Origin: Desulfobacter sp.
GTDB lineage: Bacteria; Desulfobacterota; Desulfobacteria; Desulfobacterales; Desulfobacteraceae
Assembly: GCA_028768525.1 (NCBI GenBank)
Contig: CP054837.1
Span: 3,840,001-3,904,000, forward strand
Reading direction: 5' to 3'
Length of the DNA stretch: 64,000 bases
In this document: one piece after another, positions 1 to 6,789 of the stretch
Numbering within the stretch: the stretch's first letter is position 1
How the letters are laid out: each line of letters opens with the position of its first letter
The notes under the pieces: generated by a model
What the model saw: the letters and a program-made list of their open reading frames with translations, nothing else
Told to the model about the DNA's origin: nothing
Database searches by the model: none
Translations under genes and position numbers: made by a program

Positions 1-117
1 AAGCTCTTCAAGCTCGTCTTCGATGCGGTCCACTGCCTTGGTCCGGGCCACCTCGTCGGCGGTCTGCCAGATCTCCTTCAGTCTTCGGACAATTTTATTG
101 AGGAATTCAGGCGGCAT
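1..117 (-). CDS. Partial hypothetical protein (N-terminus only)
   Basis: The reverse strand opens with ATG at 117 and stays open to the window edge, giving 39 residues that begin MPPEFLNKIVRRLKEIW and are rich in charged helix-forming residues (ending DRIEDELEEL). The 3' end lies outside the window. Its start overlaps the end of the preceding membrane-protein gene by 11 bases, so the two are probably translationally coupled and belong to the cstA transcript. No family was recognised; the function is unknown. Confidence 0.6.
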   Translation of the reverse strand, partial: MPPEFLNKIVRRLKEIWQTADEVARTKAVDRIEDELEEL

Positions 118-550
118 TTTCTTTTACCCTGAAGAGTTTCCGGTCAAAATTGATCCGCCTGGCCGAAGGGAAATAATAGTAGAGGCTGTACAGGGCCATG
201 AGCACGATGGCCCCGGCATGGAACCGTGGCAGTTCGCAGGCCGCGGCAGCAAAGGCAATATAGGGGGTGATGCCCGACACCGTCAGCAGTTTTGCCTGGA
301 ATGAATAAAAGGCCGCTTCGGGGACCTGGTGCTGGTCTTTGAATTTGTTGGCAAACAGGGTCCGGATAAATATGGGGCCGGCAATGCCGGTGACGGCGGC
401 CAATGTAAACAGCAGCCCGTTAAAGGTTTCCGGCAGGGTGATCTGCCCCGGCCGGACCAGTTTGGTTTCAAGGGCCAGGTAATAGGCGGCAAAGAGAACC
501 AGGGCCGGCAGAAGCAGAATAAAATAAAGTTTTTTTAAACGGTTCATCAT
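107..550 (-). CDS. Small integral membrane protein, cstA operon
   Basis: A 147-residue protein with about four hydrophobic segments (roughly residues 8-26, 42-62, 88-108 and 112-128) and a basic C-terminus, so an inner-membrane protein. It lies 39 bases downstream of cstA on the same strand and overlaps the next partial gene, which points to a three-gene or longer operon. Two adjacent ATG codons (550 and 547) could each start it. I do not recognise the family. Placement suggests a helper of the CstA transporter, but that is inference only. Confidence 0.75.
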   Translation of the reverse strand: MMNRLKKLYFILLLPALVLFAAYYLALETKLVRPGQITLPETFNGLLFTLAAVTGIAGPIFIRTLFANKFKDQHQVPEAAFYSFQAKLLTVSGITPYIAFAAAACELPRFHAGAIVLMALYSLYYYFPSARRINFDRKLFRVKENAA

Positions 551-589
551 AATAAGAAGGGGCAGGGCTTTCGCCCTGCCCGCTGTTGT

Positions 590-2326
590 TTAGGGGTTGG
601 TCTGGGTGGCGCCGGGCTGTTTGTCGGAACCCATCAGTTTGATGGCGCCTTCGGCAAAGATCCAGATGGCAAGCACCAGGATCAGGCCGTTGACGGACTG
701 CAGGAGCATATTGTGGCTGGCGCCGAATTTGGTCTGGTTCATGACCAGAGCCCAGATGGTCATCACCATCATCAGGCCCGCCGGGATGCCGGCGATGAGC
801 CACTTGAGGCCGCCCTTGGTTTTCAGGTAGACGGCAATGATGATCAGTGCCAGGCCGGCCAGGGTCTGGTTGACCGCACCGAACAGGGGCCAGAGCTTAA
901 GCGCGCCCTTGCCGCCGGCGCCGGTGGCAAATGCCAGGGCCAGGGCCGTACCCACTGCAATGAGGGTGGCGGTGTATTTGCCGGTGAGGAAGGGCATTCT
1001 TACGGCGGTGAACAGCTCTGCAACAATATACCGCTGGAGACGGGTGGCCGTATCCAGGGTGGTGCCGGCAAAGGAGGCCACAAATACGCCCATGATGACC
1101 ACGGCCACGCTGTTGGGCAGGCCGATGGAGGCGATCATGTTGGCGGCGCCGTTGACAAAGGCGCCGACCTTGGAGCCCAGGCCTGCTGCCGCAGCCCAGG
1201 AAGAGTAATGGGTGGTCCAGGCGGCCACGCCAGTGAGGGTTTCACCGGATTTGGTCACATAGCCCATGCCGATACCGGCGGAGACGGCAACGATAACCAG
1301 GGTGGCCAGGGCGCCTTCCATGAGCATGGACCCATAGCCCACGAACAGGGAATCGGTTTCATATCTCACCTGCTTGGCCGAGGTCCCCGAGGATACCAGG
1401 GAGTGGAAACCGGAGATGGCGCCGCAGGCAATGGTGATAAAGAGGAAGGGCCACATGGGGGGGGCTTTGGCCGGGGTGGTCTGGATGGCCGGGGCCACCA
1501 CCTCCAGGTTGCCGCCGAAGGCGGAAAGGATCACGCCCAGAACCAGCAGGGTCATGGCGATGAGCAGCTGGTGGGAGTTGATAAAATCCCGGGGCTGCAG
1601 CAAGGTGGTGACGGGCAGGGTGGATGCGATGAATGCATAGGTCACCAGGAGGATGGTCCAGACACCGGTGGCCGGAATGCCGGCGATGGCCGGCATTTTA
1701 ATGGGCATGACCACGCCCAGGAATACGGTGATGTACATGACGACCACGGCAATGATGGACCAGGTCATCACGCTTTTACCCTTTTTGTAGATAAGGTGGC
1801 CCAGGTATACGGCAATGGGGATTTCACACCACACGGGGAATACCGATGCCGGGTACATGGCAAAGACTACGGCGATGACCAGGCCGAAAATGGCGATGAC
1901 GATCCAGAGTTCTAAAAATACGATGAGGAAAAAGAAAAACCGGGTCCGGTTGTTCACGTATTTGGCGGTATAGTCGGCGATGGATTTGCCCTGGTTCCGC
2001 ATGGAGATGATCAGGGCCCCGAAGTCGTGGACCGCGCCCATGAAGATGGAGCCGAAAAAGACCCAGATCAGGGCGGGAACCCATCCCCAGATAATGGCCA
2101 CGGCCGGGCCGACGATGGGGCCGGTGCCGGCAATGGATGTAAAATGGTGGCCGAAGATCACCTCTTTTTTAGTGGGCACATAGTCTATGCCGTCTTCCAG
2201 CTCAACGGAAGGGGCGATGGCCTCCTTGGACAATTTGAAAATTTTCTGTCCGATAAATTTTCCGTACAGATTGTACATTAACAGATACCCGGCAAAGGCC
2301 AGCACCATCATCAGCAATGCATTCAT
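590..2326 (-). CDS. cstA: CstA family carbon starvation / peptide or pyruvate transporter
   Basis: A 578-residue polytopic membrane protein. The CstA signature GHHFTSIAG is at residues 59-67, followed by the conserved glycine/proline-rich stretch GPIVGPAVAIIWGW and the FGSIFMGAVHDFG segment. Family members import peptides or pyruvate under carbon limitation. The length fits the shorter CstA class (E. coli CstA is about 700 residues). The start at 2326 has a good ribosome binding site (GGAGG about 8 bases upstream). A sigma-54 type promoter lies about 120 bases upstream (2444-2460), so expression is probably activator dependent. The gene heads a minus-strand operon with two small genes downstream. 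Confidence 0.93.
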   Translation of the reverse strand: MNALLMMVLAFAGYLLMYNLYGKFIGQKIFKLSKEAIAPSVELEDGIDYVPTKKEVIFGHHFTSIAGTGPIVGPAVAIIWGWVPALIWVFFGSIFMGAVHDFGALIISMRNQGKSIADYTAKYVNNRTRFFFFLIVFLELWIVIAIFGLVIAVVFAMYPASVFPVWCEIPIAVYLGHLIYKKGKSVMTWSIIAVVVMYITVFLGVVMPIKMPAIAGIPATGVWTILLVTYAFIASTLPVTTLLQPRDFINSHQLLIAMTLLVLGVILSAFGGNLEVVAPAIQTTPAKAPPMWPFLFITIACGAISGFHSLVSSGTSAKQVRYETDSLFVGYGSMLMEGALATLVIVAVSAGIGMGYVTKSGETLTGVAAWTTHYSSWAAAAGLGSKVGAFVNGAANMIASIGLPNSVAVVIMGVFVASFAGTTLDTATRLQRYIVAELFTAVRMPFLTGKYTATLIAVGTALALAFATGAGGKGALKLWPLFGAVNQTLAGLALIIIAVYLKTKGGLKWLIAGIPAGLMMVMTIWALVMNQTKFGASHNMLLQSVNGLILVLAIWIFAEGAIKLMGSDKQPGATQTNP

Positions 2327-2443
2327 TGAACACCCTCCTTCTATTAGGTTTTGTAATTTTTATCGTGGCAAAAGACTGTTTTCGCCTCTTTTTTGCCTGT
2401 TTTGTTGTACCTCTAGTTTCCTTATAAATCCAGAGGTGATTTG

Positions 2444-2460
2444 AGCAAAATGGGTGCCAG
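2444..2460 (-). promoter_or_regulatory. Sigma-54 (RpoN) promoter of cstA
   Basis: On the minus strand the sequence reads TGGCAC-CCATT-TTGCT: TGGCAC is the complement of 2454-2459 and TTGCT the complement of 2444-2448, with the required 5-base spacer. This is an exact match to the -24/-12 consensus TGGCAC-N5-TTGCW, correctly oriented about 120 bases before the cstA start codon. Transcription would begin near 2433, leaving a leader of about 105 bases. An enhancer-binding protein would be required; none is encoded in this window. Confidence 0.82.
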
Positions 2461-2592
2461 AGCCCATTTTTTGAAAAATGCTTTGAATTGAATGGGTTGT
2501 AAAGGGAGGGACGGCTGAATATGGCCGGGTGGTTGCAGGGATGCAACCCTTGGCGGGCCGGGGTGCGACCGCTGCGCCCGCCTTGCTGTTTT

Positions 2593-3141
2593 CTAGTCTG
2601 TTTCCAGGGCCTGCCAGAGTTCCAGTGCCTCGGAGACCGGGATCCGGTCCGGCAGGTCCGCATCCAGGTTTTCCAGGAAATGGCCGTTTACAGCGGCCAG
2701 CAGGGTGTTGAGCTGGTCGATGTCCAGCAGGGCCTCTTTGGGCAGTTCCGTCAAGCCCTTGAAATTTTCGGGGCAGAAATCCACCTGGACCTTACCGCCC
2801 TTTTCCATGTAGATGGGCAGGCCGTGGGTCCTGCAGATCACGGGCCGGGCCTGGTACACCATGCAGGCATGGTCCACCAGGAGGGGGCATTTCTCTTCAC
2901 CTGCCCGGGCCTGGTCAACCACCTTTTCTCGGTCCGGCGGCGCCAGGGCGCAAAAGGCCCTGGACAGGGCAAAGGCCTCCACTGGAAAAAGGCTCAGGAA
3001 CCGGCAGCAGTCGTCGCATCCTTTTTTGCAGGCAATCTGCCCGTCCCAGTTGGCCTGGATGGCGGCAGTGTGGGCATCAATCCTGGCAATGAGGGCGTTG
3101 TAGTTCTTGAATAGTTCGTCAATTATGCTGGTATCGTCCAT
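2593..3141 (-). CDS. YkgJ-family cysteine cluster protein
   Basis: A 182-residue cytoplasmic protein with the CxxxCxxCC cluster at about residues 38-46 (CKKGCDDCC) followed by the second conserved block CPLL-x5-CMVYQARPVICRTHG. This is the arrangement of the YkgJ/UPF0153 family, thought to bind zinc or an iron-sulfur cluster; the biochemical role is not established. It is read on the minus strand upstream of cstA, but the sigma-54 promoter between them makes cstA an independent unit. Confidence 0.85.
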   Translation of the reverse strand: MDDTSIIDELFKNYNALIARIDAHTAAIQANWDGQIACKKGCDDCCRFLSLFPVEAFALSRAFCALAPPDREKVVDQARAGEEKCPLLVDHACMVYQARPVICRTHGLPIYMEKGGKVQVDFCPENFKGLTELPKEALLDIDQLNTLLAAVNGHFLENLDADLPDRIPVSEALELWQALETD

Positions 3142-3321
3142 GGTACTCCTGAGTATGGTGGGGCTGTCATCAAGGGCGCTTAATATACATGATTTTTTTC
3201 GGCTTGGAAAGAGAATCGCTCATGATTAAACAAAGGGGCCCCCCTTAAAAAAGCCAAAAGAAAGAGCAGGCGTGCTACATACAAACGATTGCATTAATCC
3301 GCTTTTATTGGGAGATTGAAC

Positions 3322-3711
3322 TTATTTTTTTGTCCACGTTAATGCGTTTTCGTACTCGTCTTCTGTAAATATCCTGGAAACCCACCCGACTTTGTCACCA
3401 GTCAGGAAGTTAAACATTTCAGATTTCATGAGCCCATCCGCTTCCTTTGAAAGTATGATTGCATGGCGGCTGTTCTCAAAATGTTTTTTTAGCAGGGCAA
3501 CTGACAAAGCTGCTGAGTCAATTTCGTTGATATTATAATTTTCAAATTCAAGTTCCCGGGCGTCTATAACTTGATTCAGTCCTTTCCTCCAATTGGAATG
3601 ACTGACTAATTCCCTTAGCATAGATATTTGGCTGTCTATCGAGAATGGGCCAGATAGCTTTATCAAAAAACGACCATATTTTTTTGATTCATCCTGAATT
3701 TCATACTTCAT
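3322..3711 (-). CDS. STAS/SpoIIAA-like hypothetical protein
   Basis: A 129-residue soluble protein with alternating beta and helix segments. It begins MKYEIQDESKKYGRFLIKLSG and has the VIDARELEFENY stretch typical of SpoIIAA/STAS-like folds (an acidic residue after a hydrophobic strand). The call rests on overall pattern only. It is noticeably more AT-rich than the flanking core genes and sits in the 3.2-5.1 kb accessory pocket. A ribosome binding site (AGGGGAAA) precedes the ATG at 3711. Probably acquired; function unknown. Confidence 0.65.
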   Translation of the reverse strand: MKYEIQDESKKYGRFLIKLSGPFSIDSQISMLRELVSHSNWRKGLNQVIDARELEFENYNINEIDSAALSVALLKKHFENSRHAIILSKEADGLMKSEMFNFLTGDKVGWVSRIFTEDEYENALTWTKK

Positions 3712-3770
3712 ATTGTTTCCCCTCTTATCCCTTGAAAAGATATTGAATCCATAGAGAAACCAAAATTAAC

Positions 3771-3824
3771 TATATCGGAGAATATCCTTACCAGCAGGAT
3801 TTTTGCAAGCCTCTTCTTCTGAAG
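3771..3824 (+). repeat. Degenerate AT-rich repeat, copy 1
   Basis: The stretch shares GGAGAATA, a GGATTTTT/GGAATTTT block, GCAAGCCT and TTCTTC in the same order and spacing with 41291-41344. Shorter relatives of its left end (ATTGGGAGATTGAAC, ATTGGAGATTAAAC) occur near 3308 and 4672. All lie at the edges of accessory genes. Similarity was judged by eye at about 60-65%. Confidence 0.45.
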
Positions 3825-3850
3825 ATCAGGATACTAATGTATAGAGTTGA

Positions 3851-3929
3851 CTTTAACACCAAGGCTCACAGTTGCCAATCTCGGAGCGCAGCGTAAAGGT
3901 CCGTATCATTGTGTAGCCGTTCGTTATGT
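3851..3929 (-). other. attC-like integron recombination site
   Basis: Outer boxes CTTTAAC (3851-3857) and GTTATGT (3923-3929) each fit RYYYAAC/GTTRRRY at 6 of 7 positions. Inside them a 4-5 base unpaired spacer is followed by pairing of GGCTCACA (3863-3870) with TGTGTAGCC (3910-3918), leaving one bulged base, then a variable loop with TCGGA/TCCG pairing. R box, spacer, L box with an extrahelical base and variable terminal structure is the attC plan, and 79 bases is a normal length. On the minus strand the stop codon of the 3924-4610 gene lies within the first box, as in gene cassettes. Confidence 0.58.
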
Positions 3930-4610
3930 CCAGAAATTAAAAAATATTTTAATACAAACGAATATGATCAACGCTATTAGACCAAGTCCAAAAATTATGT
4001 AGTGAAAAGCAAACTGAAATCCCCAAATATCTTTGTGAAGGTTTTTAGCGGAAAGCTCTTCGTGGCTCATTTCTGGGTTCAACTTATTTATTCTATTTTT
4101 AAAGGATTCTATACCCTGAATCATATGGTCTAAATAGACTGAGCCATTTTTGTAGTATAACCTGTAATATCGGATACCATCAAAATCATGCGTTATTTCT
4201 TTGATTTCAAATTTTGTTTTCTTTAAAACCCTGTGAAAGACTAAATATTGATCTTCGATAAGTTCGATCTTATAAATTTGGAATAAAAAAAAGGCCCAAC
4301 TTAACCCAAAGAATAAATAACTCTCGAAAAGGCCACCATAAGTTGATTCTCTGTTAAAAACATAATATGTCGTATAGCAGACGATAAGAATTGCCAATAT
4401 CTTTATTGAATTCGGAAGTTGGTAAACTTCATAGTCCTCTCCTTTTACGGTTGCACTTTCCCAATTTATTTTTTTTGATATTTGTTTTCCGGAAAAACCA
4501 ATTGCGGGATTAATAAATTTAACAAAGAGTAATCGCACTAAGAGAATCCCAACGACCAAATATATGGGAAACATGAAGAATATTGTTGAGTAGAATAAAT
4601 CAGCCATCAT
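3924..4610 (-). CDS. Hypothetical membrane protein in a cassette-like unit
   Basis: A 228-residue AT-rich gene with hydrophobic segments at about residues 9-32, 68-84, 90-108 and 203-224 and a soluble middle region, so an inner-membrane protein of unknown family. On the minus strand its TAA stop is inside the outer box of an attC-like site, and 24 bases before its ATG lies GTTGGAT (complement of 4629-4635), a perfect GTTRRRY core. Short leader, single ORF and terminal attC are the hallmarks of an integron gene cassette. No integrase is present in the window. Base composition differs clearly from neighbouring core genes. Confidence 0.7.
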   Translation of the reverse strand: MMADLFYSTIFFMFPIYLVVGILLVRLLFVKFINPAIGFSGKQISKKINWESATVKGEDYEVYQLPNSIKILAILIVCYTTYYVFNRESTYGGLFESYLFFGLSWAFFLFQIYKIELIEDQYLVFHRVLKKTKFEIKEITHDFDGIRYYRLYYKNGSVYLDHMIQGIESFKNRINKLNPEMSHEELSAKNLHKDIWGFQFAFHYIIFGLGLIALIIFVCIKIFFNFWT

Positions 4611-4859
4611 TCAAATTTAATGAATGTTATCCAACCATCTTGGAAAGGTTGGCCCAATAACGAGAATCAATTTTATTGGAGATTAAACATACCCAGGCCA
4701 GGATTGCAACAGTCAACATAATGCCCTGTTGAATTTCTTTCTTGAAGATAACAAAAAGCCAGATTCTATATTAAGCGCCTTACTTCTTCAGAGCGTTGGT
4801 GGATGAAGGCGATATTTTTTCATGCTGCTTATTGGGGCTTTGAGATGGCGGAGAATGTT

Positions 4860-5016
4860 GTCTTGAGCGGGGAGGGGGCGAACGCGGTTTTGGAGGACCG
4901 GAACGCCATACCCTGAAGGGCAGAAACCGGACGGCAAAGGGGCGGTCTGGGAGCTTCGGAGCGGCTTACGATGGGCCGCGTAGATAAAGCGTCGTTCCCT
5001 CCCCGCCCAAGACCGG
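4860..5016 (-). repeat. GC-rich inverted-terminus repeat, diverged copy
   Basis: On the minus strand the element starts CTTGGGCGGGGAGGG and ends CCCTCCCCGCTCAAG, so its two ends are inverted repeats of each other. The same ends bound the elements at 40251-40401 and 41381-41532; the interior here is diverged. The 4611-5098 stretch otherwise holds only AT-rich repeat remnants (ATTGGAGATTAAAC near 4672) and no convincing gene; reading frames inside it follow the GC-rich repeat. Confidence 0.55.
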
Positions 5017-5098
5017 TGCTGCGGCATCCTATTGCTTCTTTTCTGATTTTCGGATCCGTTCCCAAATGCATCGGGCCTGATTCCCCCCATCCCTAATC

Positions 5099-5129
5099 TT
5101 GACAGGGGTTTGCAGATTTGAGATATATC
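5099..5129 (+). promoter_or_regulatory. Candidate sigma-70 promoter of the MinD-like gene
   Basis: A consensus -35 TTGACA is at 5099-5104. Downstream is GATATATC (5122-5129), giving a weak -10 (TATATC with a 19-base spacer or GATATA with 17). The first possible initiation codon of the long frame, TTG at 5099, coincides with this -35 box, which argues that translation starts further downstream. Confidence 0.45.
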
Positions 5130-5167
5130 CTGAAATTATTAATAAAGCTTTATTAAAGGACGGACCC

Positions 5168-6073
5168 ATTAGACAAGCTCAGATATATCCCGTCGGGGGC
5201 GGAAAAGGCGGTATCGGAAAGACCATGATTACGGCCAATGTAGGGGAACTGCTGGCCCGGCTGGGCAAGCGGGTGTTGCTGGTGGACCTGGATTTGGGGT
5301 CGCCCAACCTGCATACGTTTATGGACCAGAACGGCAGGGCCCGGGGGCTTGAGTCCTATCTGGACAAGCGGATAGACGACCTGGGAGCGGCTGCCGTGCC
5401 CACGGCGGTGCCCAATCTCTACTTTATCGGTTCCAGGAACTGCAACACCGAGGCGGCCAATCTCCATACCGCCCAGAAGACCAAAATCATCCGGGCCATC
5501 CAGGGCCTGGACTATGATTTCATCATCATGGACCTGGGGGCGGGCACCCATTTCAACATGCTGGACTTCTTTTTGACCTCGGAACAGGGGATCTGCCTGC
5601 TCACCTCCGAGCCCACAGCCATTGAGAACACCTTTAATTTCATCAAGGCCCTGTATTTCAGGGTGGTGAAGCGGACTTTGAAGCTGGCCGCCTTTAACCA
5701 GGTGACCCGGCATATTGATCTTTCCGGCAACAGCCTGGACCAGTCCTTCCGCATCATCAGAGCCGTATCAAAAGAAGACCCGGAAATGGGGGAACTGCTC
5801 AGGGCAAAGCTGAGCCGGTTTGAATTCAAGCTGCTGGTCAACCAGGTCCGGGGAGGTGACGATCCCGGCCTGGGGAAAAAGATCGCCAGGGTCTGCAACC
5901 GCCATTTCCATTCCAGATTCCGCTTCATCGGCAATATACGATACGATGAGAAGGTCCGCGACGCCATCCAGTTGAGGCAGAACTTTGTCTCCACCTATGC
6001 CCGGAGCGGGGCGGCCCGTGATTTGGGCAGAATCGCCGGGAATATCCTGGCTGACGCCGATTTCTGGGTATAG
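5168..6073 (+). CDS. MinD/FleN-like ATPase (probable rare ATT start)
   Basis: A P-loop ATPase of the MinD/ParA family with the deviant Walker A motif GGGKGGIGKT near its N-terminus, the switch block LLVDLDLGSPNLH, and Walker B IIMDLGAG. These proteins act as dimers on flagellar number (FleN/FlhG) or cell-pole positioning. The frame is open from TTG 5099 but contains no ATG, GTG or CTG before the Walker motif. A good ribosome binding site AAAGGA (5155-5160) lies 7 bases before ATT at 5168, giving about 301 residues. No membrane-targeting helix is obvious at the C-terminus, and no flagellar gene is nearby. The gene is single; a GC-rich hairpin at about 6079-6122 follows. Confidence 0.8.
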   Translation: MRQAQIYPVGGGKGGIGKTMITANVGELLARLGKRVLLVDLDLGSPNLHTFMDQNGRARGLESYLDKRIDDLGAAAVPTAVPNLYFIGSRNCNTEAANLHTAQKTKIIRAIQGLDYDFIIMDLGAGTHFNMLDFFLTSEQGICLLTSEPTAIENTFNFIKALYFRVVKRTLKLAAFNQVTRHIDLSGNSLDQSFRIIRAVSKEDPEMGELLRAKLSRFEFKLLVNQVRGGDDPGLGKKIARVCNRHFHSRFRFIGNIRYDEKVRDAIQLRQNFVSTYARSGAARDLGRIAGNILADADFWV

Positions 6074-6216
6074 CCGCAGCCCCCTGAAGGGGGAGGCAGG
6101 GTACCGGCCAGGGGCTCTGCCTTGTATATATTACATTTTTCCATCTTCCGGCGAAAACGCCCGGCTGGCGTTTTATTTTTAGTGTCTGCTTATTAAATGA
6201 TTTAGCCAGTTTATGG

Positions 6217-6246
6217 TTGACTTTCAGCAAATGAACCAACTATAGA
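6217..6246 (+). promoter_or_regulatory. Candidate promoter of the mce-fum block
   Basis: TTGACT at 6217-6222 and TATAGA at 6241-6246 with an 18-base spacer lie 37 bases before the mce start codon. Both hexamers are close to the sigma-70 consensus (5/6 and 4/6). This is the only promoter-like match found upstream of the long metabolic block. Confidence 0.45.
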
Positions 6247-6282
6247 TATTGTACTTTTGTTAACCAAGAATGGAGATGCAAA

Positions 6283-6684
6283 ATGAAAATTTTAAAAATT
6301 GACCACCTCGGTATTGCAGTTTCCAGTATTGATGAAAAAAAGAATTTTTGGACCGACGCCTTGGGGCTTTCCTTTGAGGGAACGGAAACCGTTGAGGCCC
6401 AGAAAGTGACCACCGCATTTCTTCCAGTGGGCGAAAGTGAAGTAGAACTCCTGGAATCGACCTCCGATGACGGCCCCGTAGCCAAGTACATTGAGAAAAA
6501 AGGTGAAGGCATCCAGCATGTGGCCTTCCGGGTCGAAAATATTGAAGAGGCCCTGGCTGAACTGAAGGAAAAAGGGATTCAACTCATCGACCAGGTGCCC
6601 CGCAAAGGGGCCGGCGGTGCCAAGATCGCATTCCTGCATCCCAAAGCCACCTCGGGTGTGCTGGTGGAACTGTGCGAAAGATAA
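6283..6684 (+). CDS. mce: Methylmalonyl-CoA epimerase
   Basis: A 133-residue vicinal-oxygen-chelate protein. It begins MKILKIDHLGIAV, with the first metal-ligand His at residue 8, then EVELLE, the GIQHVAFRVENIE segment with the second His, and the C-terminal VLVELCER glutamate. This is the usual family length and pattern. It interconverts (R)- and (S)-methylmalonyl-CoA. It is immediately upstream of methylmalonyl-CoA mutase (105 bases), with which it works directly. Ribosome binding site TGGAGA precedes the ATG. Confidence 0.95.
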   Translation: MKILKIDHLGIAVSSIDEKKNFWTDALGLSFEGTETVEAQKVTTAFLPVGESEVELLESTSDDGPVAKYIEKKGEGIQHVAFRVENIEEALAELKEKGIQLIDQVPRKGAGGAKIAFLHPKATSGVLVELCER

Positions 6685-6789
6685 TCGTTTTTAGTCCTGA
6701 GCTATTGCGATTTGCCTACCCAATGTCCGGGGCCTGCAGAATGAGCCTGCCTGTGCCCTCCATAACCCCTTTATGACCGGAGGATAACC

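Noticed and set aside
713..1915. 400-residue Gly/His/Asp-rich frame opposite cstA.
   Set aside because: Low-complexity antisense shadow of a membrane-protein gene.
4629..4734. Second attC candidate between ATCCAAC (4629) and GTTGAAT (4728).
   Set aside because: The outer boxes are perfect, but no L-box pairing could be found inside, so only the GTTGGAT core at 4629-4635 is kept as a cassette boundary.
4788..5090. Minus-strand reading frame of about 100 residues.
   Set aside because: It runs through the GC-rich inverted-terminus repeat; composition reflects the repeat, there is no ribosome binding site or family resemblance.
6079..6122. GC-rich palindromic stretch after the MinD-like gene, considered as a tRNA or riboswitch.
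   Set aside because: No tRNA T-loop or anticodon arm and no riboswitch core; probably just a hairpin 3' to the gene.
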